Shown here: piece after piece, positions 13,101 to 25,100 of the stretch
Layout: each line of letters starts with the position of its first letter
Position numbering within the stretch: the stretch's first letter is position 1
From: Ryuthela nishihirai
Lineage: Eukaryota > Arthropoda > Arachnida > Araneae > Heptathelidae
Assembly: GCA_038380435.1 (NCBI GenBank)
Contig: JAWZYU010000034.1
Span: 1,098,704-1,162,703, forward strand
Reading direction: 5' to 3'
DNA length: 64,000 nucleotides
The notes under the pieces: generated by a model
What the model was told of the DNA's origin: nothing
Seen by the model: only the letters and a program-made list of their open reading frames with translations
Database searches by the model: none
Translations under genes and position numbers: made by a program

Positions 13101-16100
13101 ACCTGTGTGGTTTATTACAACTGATCCCTGTTGAGTCACCTGTGTGACTTATTACAACTGATCCCTGTTGAGTCACCTGTGTGACTTATTACAACTGATC
13201 CCTGTTGAGTCACCCGTGTGGCTTATTACAACTGATCCCTGTTGAGTCACCTGTGTGGCTTATTACTACTGATCCCTGTTGAGTCACCTGTGTGGCTTAT
13301 TACAACTGATCCCTGTTGAGTCACCTGTGTGGCTTATTACAACTGATCCCTGTTGAGTCACCTGTGTGGCTTATTACAACTGATCCCTGTTGAGTCACCT
13401 GTGTGGCTTATTACAACTGATCCCTGTTGAGTCACCTGTGTGGTTTATTACAACTGATCCCTGTTGAATCACCTGTGTGACTTGTTACAACTGATCCCTG
13501 TTGAGTCACCTGTGTGACTTATTACTACTGATCCCTGTTGAGTCACCTGTGTGACTTATTACAACTGATCCCTGTTGAGTCACCTGTGTGACTTATTACA
13601 ACTGATCCCTGTTGAGTCACCTGTGTGACTTATTACAACTGATCCCTGTTGAGTCACCTGTGTGACTTATTACAACTGATCCCTGTTGAGTCACCTTTTT
13701 GACTTATTACAACTGATCGCTGTTGAGTCACCTGTGTGACTTATTACTACTGATCCCTGTTGAGTCACCTGTGTGGCTTATTACAACTGATCCCTGTTGA
13801 GTCACCTGTGTGGTTTACTACAACTGATCCCTGTTGAGTCATCTGTGTGACTTATTACAACTGATCCCTGTTGAGTCATCTCTGTGACTTATTACTACTG
13901 ATCCCTGTTGAGTCACCTGTGTGACTTATTACAATTGATCCCTGTTGAGTCACCTGTGTGACTTATTACAACTGATCCCTGTTGAGTCACCTGTGTGACT
14001 TATTACTACTGATCCCTGTTGAGTCACCTGTGTGACTTATTACAACTGATCCCTGTTGAGTCACCTGTGTGACTTATTACAACTGATCCCTGTTGAGTCA
14101 CCTGTGTGACTTATTACAACTGATCCCTGTTGAGTCACCTGTGTGACTTATTACTACTGATCCCTGTTGAGTCACCTGTGTGACTTATTACAACTGATCC
14201 CTGTTGAGTCACCTGTGTGACTTATTACAACTGATCCCTGTTGAGTCACCTGTGTGACTTATTACAACTGATCCCTGTTGAGTCACCTGTGTGACAATAT
14301 TACCACTGATATTACCACTGATCCCTGTTGAGTCACCTGTTGCTGACCATCGTTAGTGACTGGCAACCTTCGTGTCACGTGACACGAAGGTTGCCAGTCA
14401 CTAATTTCTAAAAAATTCCTTGGCGTATATTTTTTCTGAATTCTGCAATCAACTGTAGCGTTCGGATACTTTTTTGAGCGACTGTACATTTGAATGCCAT
14501 GACATATTTAGACATCGTTGCTGACCAAATTCATCCCTTCATGGTTGGAGTTTATCCTCACCCAGATGGACACGTTCAACATGATAATGCACCTGGTTAT
14601 ATTGCACGTATCGTCACCGAACGATTCCAAGAACATGCCGACGAGTTTTCCTTCCTTCAGTGGCCTGCACAGTCCTCAGATCTAAACCCTAACGATCATC
14701 TTTGGGATGAGGTGATAAGGGCTGTTCGCAGTGAGACGGTGCCGCCGTTCAATTTGCAGCAATTGCGCGACATAATTCATTTCCACAACGCATCCAGCAT
14801 CTTGCAAGTTCGATGCCCCGACGAATTCGGGCTGTTCTGAAGGTCAAAGGAGGCGTAACACGATACTAGGTAGGCGCAAGAATATCAGTATAAAAAACAG
14901 TGTCTCGCAAATTTTTTTACTCTGCGGCACACTGAATCTAATTTTTTTTTTCCGCGAACACCTAGAAAAGAATAAAAACAAACTCTATATAATCGTCATT
15001 AAATTTGCGCTTTGTTGAAGTCATCAGCTGGTTTTACTTAAAGATTTGCTCTCATTCTTTAATACATAACTCGGTGTTTGTTTTAAATATTTGTCCATTC
15101 TATGGCTTGAAATAATCAAAAATTAATACCAAAATTTGGAAAAAGCTTGATAAATGCTTACAAGATCCCAGTTGATAAAATCTGAAAGATTTTTATTAAA
15201 GCACGTCGATAACACAAGTCAAGTCAAAATGAAATCTTTGGAATATCTAGGTTGGGTTGTTTTTTTACCTCTGAGCGGCACTTTTTTGCACACCATGGGC
15301 TAAATGGCCAGGTCACATGGACCCCAAGGCTCAGAGAAGGTTGGGGGAGGGGACCCACTGGAACAGCTGTTGGGAGACAGATGGTAGCCTCCCGTCAAGG
15401 CCATCCAGCGTGTTCTTTAACGTGCACAGGGTATGGCTCTCCCGTACACGGGGCCACGGCTTAACGTCCCATCCGACGGACGGCGGCCTTTTCAAGCCCA
15501 TCGGTGTCCCCTATTGACCGTGGGAAGGGCGGGGAATTTTTCGGAGATAAATCTCAACCCTAACCCAGCTGGGACTCGAACCTGGGAACTACAGATTACG
15601 AGCCTGGCGCGCTACCGACTGAGCCACCCCCGCCCCTAAAATCACCGGAAGGAAACACCAAAATATTACGAAACAACGAATTCAACCAAAATATTACGAG
15701 TTTCCAGAGGCCATCAACCCTTCATTACTCTGACTTCATACTTCTCACCCATACAATTGCTATAATGATACGAGTTTCCAGAGGCCATCAACCCTTCACT
15801 CCTTTGAATTCATACTTCGCACCCATACAATTACTATAATGATACGAGTTTCCAGAAGCCATCAACCCTTCACTCCTTTGACTTCATACTTCTCACCCAT
15901 ACAATTGCTATAATGATACGAGTTTCCTGAGGCCATCAACCCTTCACTCCTTTGACTTCATACTTCTCACCCATACAATTGTTATAATGATACGAGTTTC
16001 CAGAGGCAATCAACCCTTCACTCCTTTGACTTCATACTTCGCACCCATACAATTACTATAACGATACGAGTTTCCAGAGGCCATCAACCCTTCACTCCTT

Positions 16101-19100
16101 TGAATTCATACTTCGCACCCATACAATTACTATAATGATACGAGTTTCCAGAAGCCATCAACCCTTCACTCCTTTGACTTCATACTTCTCACCCATACAA
16201 TTGCTATAATGATACGAGTTTCCAGAGGCCATCAACCCTTCACTCCTTTGACTTCATACTTCTCACCCATACAATTGCTATAATGATACGAGTTTCCAGA
16301 GGCCATCAACCCTTCACTCCGTTGACTTCATACTTCTCACCCATACAATTGCTATAATGATACGAGTTTCCAGAGGCCATCAACCCTTCACTCCTTTGAC
16401 TTCATTCTTCTCACCCATACAATTACTATAATGATACGAGTTTCCAGAGGCCATCAACCCTTCACTCGTTTGACTTCATACTTCTCACCCATACAATTGC
16501 TACAATGATACGAGAGTCCAGAGGCCATCGACCCTTCACTCCTTTGACTTCATACTTCTCACCCATACAATTGTTATAATGATACGAGTTTCCAGAGGCC
16601 ATCAACCCTTCACTCCTTTGACTTCATACTTCTCACCCATACAATTGCTATAATGATACGAGAGTCCAGAGGCCATCAACCCTTCACTCCTTTGACTTCA
16701 TACTTCTCACCCATACAATTGCTATAATGATACGAGTTTCCAGAGGCCATCAACCCTTCACTCCTTTGAATTCATACTTCGCACCCATACAATTACTATA
16801 ATGATACGAGTTTCCAGAAGCCATCAACCCTTCACTCCTTTGACTTCATACTTCTCACCCATACAATTGCTATAATGATACGAGTTTCCTGAGGCCATCA
16901 ACCCTTCACTCCTTTGACTTCATTCTTCTCACCCATACAATTGCTATAATGATACGAGTTTCCAGAGGCAATCAACCCTTCACTCCTTTGACTTCATACT
17001 TCGCACCCATACAATTACTATAATGATACGAGTTTCCAGAAGCCATCAACCCTTCACTCCTTTGACTTCATACTTCTCACCCATACAATTGTTATAATGA
17101 TACGAGTTTCCAGAGGCCATCAACCCTTCACTCCTTTGACTTCATACTTCTCACCCATACAATTGCTATAATGATACGAATTTCCTGAGGCCATCAACCC
17201 TTCACTCCTTTGACTTCATTCTTCTCACCCATACAATTGCTATAATGATACGAGTTTCCAGAGGCAATCAACCCTTCACTCCTTTGACTTCATACTTCTC
17301 ACCCATACAATTGCTATAATGATACGAGTTTCCAGAGGCCATCAACCCTTCACTCCTTTGACTTCATACTTCTCACCCATACAATTGTTATAATGATACG
17401 AGTTTCCAGAGGCCATCAACCCTTCACTCCTTTGACTTCATACTTCTCACCCATACAATTGCTATAATGATACGAGTTTCCAGAGGCCATCAACCATTCA
17501 CTCCTTTGACTTCATACTTCTCACCCATACAATTGCTATAATGATACGAGTTTCCAGAGGCCATCAACCCTTCACTCCTTTGACTTCATACTTCTCACCC
17601 ATACAATTGCTATAATGATACGAGTTTCCAGAGGCCATCAACCCTTCACTCCGTTGACTTCATACTTCTCACCCATACAATTGCTATAATGATACGAGTT
17701 TCCAGAGGCCATCAACCCTTCACTCCTTTGACTTCATTCTTCTCACCCATACAATTACTATAATGATACGAGTTTCCAGAGGCCATCAACCCTTCACTCG
17801 TTTGACTTCATACTTCTCACCCATACAATTGCTACAATGATACGAGAGTCCAGAGGCCATCGACCCTTCACTCCTTTGACTTCATACTTCTCACCCATAC
17901 AATTGTTATAATGATACGAGTTTCCAGAGGCCATCAACCCTTCACTCCTTTGACTTCATACTTCTCACCCATACAATTGCTATAATGATACGAGAGTCCA
18001 GAGGCCATCAACCCTTCACTCCTTTGACTTCATACTTCTCACCCATACAATTGCTATAATGATACGAGTTTCCAGAGGCCATCAACCCTTCACTCCTTTG
18101 ACTTCATACTTCTCACCCGTTGTCTCTGTCATGTCCCCACAAGAAGAAAGCAAAAGATTTAATGGCCAGGATATGCTCGACGTCATTGTCAGATGTGCTA
18201 CGTCTGCTTTTTTAGATCGAGAACGTTGCCATATTTTAGGAATTTCTTGTGTCAATCTCTGATGCTCCTCTGGAATGGCGGGTTCTTGTTGAATTGTGGG
18301 AGGAAATTTCGCAGTATTTGAATGTCAAATATGGTTTCAAGATACCCACCTCCCCAGGCACTTTATCTTGTGAACTCGCCATTTCAAAATGTGACCTATT
18401 TGCATGGAACCAGCGCCATCTACACGGTTACAGCACACACTCAAAAATCTGCATGCTTTGGAGTATCAAATGCATCATGTCTGATATCTGTAATGAATAG
18501 TTTTTTTTAACTATATTTTCAAATTTTCTAGAGACTTTTTGCCCACCCTGTACTTTAATGTCTTTCAATATCTTTATAACATGTTAATGATAATTAAATA
18601 AATTTCAGTATTATTTATGAAATAAATTTAAAGGCACTGTAAATTAACTTCAGATTAAGAAACGTCTGATTTCTATGTTTCATTTTTAAACTGTAATTGC
18701 TCTGAGCTTCCTCAGAGGATCTCTTTAACTCTACAATTTATAATCTCGGGCCTAGGTTCAGTTTTTCAGAATTATCAGCGAGTTATTTCGAATCAACCAA
18801 TTGAAATAGCTCTGGGATTTATCATTTGTTTTGTAATTGAAAGAACACTGATGAATTATTGAAATATTAATATGTTAGTCACCCCCTAGGAAAACCGAAT
18901 TCCGAATTCTTTTTCCGAATTCTGTAATCAACCATAGTGTTCGTATATTTTTTTGAGCGATTGTAAGTGGTCATATTATTTTGATATTAGATCGTGTGGG
19001 CTCACTCACGGAAATATTGAGCGTGTGCAGTTACCGTTCACAGCAAACTGGAGTGTGTGCAGTAACTGCACACGCTCCAATTTGCTGTGAACGGTAACTA

Positions 19101-22100
19101 GAGCGTGTACAGTTGCTGTACACGTTCCAGGGTATTTATTTTTATTTTATTTATACATACACTAACTCATAGGCTTTCGTCTCACAGTACGACAAAACAT
19201 GGCCCCATAAACCACGTGACTCAATCAACCAATGGCAGTGAATCACCGAGAAGGCCAGTCTCTAACTATACAGGACCTCTAGTCGTACCTAAAGCAATTA
19301 TAAACAACAAATAATTTTCAATATTTTTTTTTTTGAATTTGCAAATTAAAGCGAAATTTTTGCTGCTCTGCCCGACATTAAGCTTCACGGTCCCTTGCCC
19401 TGTCTCGGTTTATAGTTTGAGAAAGATTGATCTCGACAAGTACTTGGAAATGAATTTCTACTCTTGCAATAAAGAAACGTTATTTCATCATTTTGCAATA
19501 TGAATACCGAAGGTGAAGTGAGCGATGAAAGGATTTATTTTTCTCTCAGGTCTGTGTGGCGGACATCAACGATGACAAAGGGGACGAAACTGTACAAGAA
19601 CTGAACTTGAAATTTGGAGCCGGTCGTGCCTTCTTCGCCCATTGTGACGTCACTTCCGAACAACAATATGAGGGTAAATATTCCTTTCTTACATTTGGAC
19701 CTTAAGCACCTTTCAGGAATTCATATATCCCGCCAAACATTTTACGGTTTATAATTACGTCGCCCCCCCCCCCCCCCCCCACAGAATTGAAACGATTGAG
19801 GGTAAAGCTGAGGAACCGATCACTCTGGCAAACTGATGTCATATCCCCCCGCCCAAAGGCGAAAAGGGATTCGAGGCTATAAAACGCCTTTTATTAGAGG
19901 TAGAAACCCGAATTTTTAACCCAACACGGCGAGACACAGTCAAAACCTGTGTACGTAGCATGAGGCTGACCGCCCGAGTGTTTTGAAGAATCACAGGGGG
20001 CCTAAATCTATTAAAACAGAGACTCTGATATGCTCCTTTCGAATTTGTCCCGTTGCCATATCCTTGATCACGACAATCAGATAATTCCGGTCCTTTGAAG
20101 TTCAGCAGAATTTTTTTTTTCCAGATTTCACCTTCACCCTGTATGTCACCAACAGTTTCGAAGCATATCAACGGTTCTTAAATTTCAACATTATTGTCCT
20201 TTATAGCCATGAAACGCAACGTTTCAAATAGCTATTCTTGATGGCTGGTATCAGCAGTACAATCTGCTAACACAAATGATATTTTTCTCTTTTTTTTCAA
20301 CATGGTTTTCATTTCTCGTTTTACACTCCATGCCGCGACGGTGATTAATCCACTTTCAACTGCATGTGACAAATAAGTATGTGATCTTTTGCTCTCTGAA
20401 TTTATAGGCCTGGTACAGTCGTTCAAAAAAGTATCCGAACACTATGGTTGATTAGAGAATTCAGAAAAAATATCTGGCAACGATTTTTTTAGAAATCAGT
20501 GATCTGGCAACCTTCGTGTCACGTGTAACACACAGTAACTGGAAGTGGTTACACACAGTAACTGGAGTGTGGGCTCATTCACAGTAAACTGGAGCGTGTG
20601 CAGTAACTGCACACGCTCCAGTTTGCTGTGAACGGTAACTGCACACGCTCAATATTTCTGTGAGTGAGCCCACACGATCTAATATCAAAATAATATGACC
20701 ACCTACAGTCGCTCAACAAAGTATCCGAACACTATGGTTAATTAGAGAATTCAGAAAAAATATCTGGCAACGATTTTTTAAGAAATTAGTGATCGGGCAA
20801 ACTTCGTGTCACGTGACACGAAGGTTGCCCGAAAGTGCAGTAACTGCACACGCTCCAGTTTGCTGTGAACGGTAACTGCACACGCTCAATATTTCCGTGA
20901 GTGAGCCCACACGATCTAGTATCAAAATAATATGACCACCTACAGTCGCTCAAAAAAGTATCCGAACACTGTGGTTGATTAGAGAATTCAGAATGATCTG
21001 GCAACCTACGTGTCACGTGACACGAAGGTTGCCCGATCGCTAATTTCTAAAAAAATCGTTGCCAGATATTTTTTCTGAATTCTCTAATCAACCACAGTGT
21101 TCAGAATGATCTGGCAACCTTCGTGTCACGTGACACGAAGTTTGCCCGATCGCTAATTTCTTAAAAAATCGTTGCCAGATATTTTTTCTGAATTCTCTAA
21201 TTAACGATAGTGTTCGGATACTTTTTTGAGCGACTGTAGGTGGTCAGATTATTTTGATATTAGATCGTGTGGGCTCACTCACAGAAATATTGAGCGTGTG
21301 CAGTTACCGTTCACAGCAAACTGGAGCGTGTGCAGTAACTGCACACGCTCCAATTTGCTGTGAACGGTAACTGGAGCGTGTACAGTTGCTGTACACGCTC
21401 CAGATATTTTTCCTGAATTCTGTAATCACGTGACACCAAGGTTGCCAGATCACTGATTTCTAAAAAAATCGTTGCCAGATATTTTTTCTGAATTCTCTAA
21501 TCAACCATAGTGTTTGGATACTTTTTTGAGCGACTGTACATGCAGATGTTCTTTCATTGCAGGATCAAACTTGGCAATTGATTCGATTAAACCCAACAAA
21601 TTTCCATTATGCGGTGTAAATATTGTATCGTACTTCCCGTGAATGATAAATTACGTTTAGCTAAATATGGGGTTACCTTCGAATGTATTTTTCTATACGT
21701 GAGTTTCAATTTCAATGAAGTTTTTTGTTTGCCAATTATCTCTTCAAATTTTAGGTCGGTTGTTTTACCTCTGAGAGGCACTTTTTTTGCACACAAACAT
21801 GCATAACAACTGACTATTTTATTTGACTGTGAGTAAACTAGTCATCATCTTTCCTGAGTTTCTCCATTTGCAAACTTTCTCCTATAATACTAAATGGCCA
21901 GGTCACAAGGATCTTAAGGGATCAAAGAAAGTTGCGGGAATGCCCGTCAAGGCCGTCCAATGTGTTCTTTAACGTGCAGATGTATACGAGTATAGCTTTC
22001 CCGCACACGGGGCTACGGCTTAACATCCCATCCAACGGACGGCGCTCTTTCCAAGCCCATACAGTGTCCCTTACTGACCGTGAGCAACAGGGGGAGAGTT

Positions 22101-25100
22101 TTGTGGAGATAAATCTCAACGCTGACCCAGCTGGGATTCCAACTTAGAAATGTAGATTACGAGACTGGTACGCTACCGACTGAGTCCCCCAAAAAACTGA
22201 ACCCCTCAAAAAAAAATCTAGATTTTTCGTAGTTTAAAGCTATGTTGTTTCCTTTGCTTGCAAGTGATCTGATGATATTTAATGAACTTTCAGATAACTG
22301 ATGAAACGAATTTAATCGCAAAATTCATCTCTTCATAAACACATCTGCACTTCGAGCAAAAGAATTACATGCATAACAACTGATAATTTTATTTGACTGT
22401 GAGTAAACTATTCGTCTTCTTTCCTGAATCTCTCCATTTGTAAACTTTCTGTGTAAAAAAATATCTATTTCTTTTAGATTCATCTTTAGCAAAAAAAAAT
22501 TTTTTATCCAGACAGGCTCCACATGTATAGTCTACAATAAAATCTAAGCTGATTATATATCTGATTATTATTATAAAAATAAATATTACTATATTTATTA
22601 TTATTAATTAAGGAAGATATCACTCTCAATTTAACGTCGATCAATTTTAGAGGAGAAATTGTCTTGAGCCAGGTGGGATACGAACCCATGACCTCCTGAT
22701 CACATGTCAGGTGCTCTGACCGCTGAGCTATCGGCCGCAAGATCTCCTCCAATTGATGCTCTGAACTTTCTACCCACAGTACACAATTCTCCGTGTCTCG
22801 TGAAGATATCTCTCCCTGCTGCTCTCAGCCTCAAGAAACAATGCCAAGCATCTCAATGAACATGGCAAGTATATTCTGAGTAGACAATTGATTAAATTGA
22901 AGAGATTTTTTTCGACGTATTTATTCAAATATTAAAGAAGATATCACTCCGAATTTAACGTCGATCAAAATTATTAAATGATCTTTTCCTTTACGATCAT
23001 TTAAGAATGCGGCCCCGAATGGTTTCTCAGCAATGATGAATAAATAAAATAAGGTTATTGTTATTTTCGTATAGTCCGGGAACTGGCATCCAATTAAATA
23101 TTTCATTCTTTTTTTACAGGGATATTGAAGAAAAAAGATTTTCGGTTAATAAATGCCAGAGAGCATCGGATGGATATTATATTTCTATTTTACCTGATAA
23201 TGCCAATTAAATCTCAAAATGCTATTAATTCGCTGGGAACTATTACATTTAATTTGAGAGAAAAAAATTAATTTGCGTTTTATTGTATAGCAGATTATCA
23301 GGTGCTCTCAGAGAAATGATATTTTACATTGCTTTCCAAATAACTTACAACTAAAGACTCATAATCAGAAGGAAGCAGCATTAGCTTAATAGTGTAGAGG
23401 TTATGTTTCACCTGAATTTCTAGTCTAATTGTAAATACCCCTATCCCTCGATTTACACGGTACTCAATTCACACAATTTTGGCTTTGCACGGTCAAAAAA
23501 TGCAACCAGTTTCGATTTACACGGTACTGACTGAGACGTACATAGAAAGGAAATCTCAGTCAGTACCGTGTAAATCGAAACTGGTTGCATTTTTTGACCG
23601 TGCAAAGCCAAAATTGTGTGAACTGAGTACCGTGTAAATCGAGGGATAGGTGTATGTTGTATGAAAGCTGTATTACTTACCTAATTATATATTTTATATT
23701 ATTAACTTGAGTAACTATTTCTTTTTTGTTACTAGCAATGTTCAAAAAGACAATCGACGAATTTGGGAAAATCGACATTTTGATTAATAATGCTGGAATT
23801 GTATTGGAACAAAATCCTAGAAAAGTTCTTGAAGTGAATTTGGTGAGTTAACCTCTCTTTCTTCCAGTGAATAAAATTCCTTTAGCATTTAGTTTTCCTT
23901 CTGTTTCCAAAACGAAATTTTTCTTCTTTAACCACAGTTAGTAAGACAACAGAAATGAACCCATTTTAATGACTGATGCATTTCAGTATTATTTTGTGTC
24001 TTGTACAGTTTCTGTTTGCAGGTTTCGGTTTTTAGCTCCTGATTTTACCGCATCCATCTTGTTTTAGATGTATATTTTTCCGGTTGTTGATATATTTGTC
24101 CTTTTATCATAAACGATAATTTTTGCGGTTTCCGTGCTTTCTGCTTAATTGAAAGCAAAAGATAAGATGATACTTTGCTAAAGGAAAATCCATCTTATCA
24201 GAAAAGAGGGTGAACGCTTGGATTTTATAAAGTACCAATATATTTTCATTGTATTTTGCGAGCCTTGCAATGGCACTTTCAATATTCATGTAGGTCTCAG
24301 AGTATGGCTACACTTCACATAGTTTCAGAGTTATAAGTTAGAAATTTGTAAACAGTTGAAAAAAGCAATTCAGGGAAATATCGTAGCAAGTGCGAAAGAA
24401 ATAAAATTATAAAATCGCTTCTTTGCAAACCTAATCGAAATGAATATGATAATTTTTATTATTAAAACAGTTATATTTAAGAGATATAGCGATACCCCGG
24501 TTAACCTTGTACCCAAAGGCAGGGGGCGGGGGGGGGGGGGCTCAGTCGGTAGCGCGCCAGGCTCGTAATCTGTAGTTCCCAGGTTCGAGGCCCAGCTGGG
24601 TCAGCGTTGAGATTTATCTCCGCAAAATTCCCCACCCTGCCCACGGTCAGTAGGGGACACCGATGGGCTTGGAAAGGCCGCCGTCCGTCGGATGGGACGT
24701 TAAGCCGTGGCCCCGTGTGCGGGAGAGACATACTCTGTGCACGTTAAAGAACACGCTGGATGGCCTTGACGGGAGGCTACCATCTGTCTCCCAACAGCTG
24801 TTCCAGTGGGTCCCCTCCCTCAACCTTCTCTGAGCCTTCGGGGTCCATGTGACCTGGCCATTTAGCCCATGGTGTGCAAAAAAGTGCCGCTCAGTGGTAA
24901 AACAACCCAACCCATCCAGCACCTGGTGTCTTGGTGTGGAGTGCCATTAGTCAGACATCTGGGTCAGGGGTCATCATAAAGGGATCTCCAATTGCCCAAC
25001 GATATGCTACCAACATTTTGCAGCCAGTGGCTGTCCTATTTGTTCAACAGCCTTTTACCAGCAAGATAGGGGCGGGGGTGGCTCAGTCGGTAGCGTGCCA

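Noticed and set aside
3381..14340. CRISPR-like regular repeats
   Set aside because: There are no unique spacers: the 37-bp units are contiguous, and the context is a eukaryotic intron.
15690..18119. Bacterial-style promoter words (TTGACT ... TATAAT) in each 74-bp unit
   Set aside because: The spacing is wrong and the genome is eukaryotic; the words are chance parts of an AT-rich satellite.
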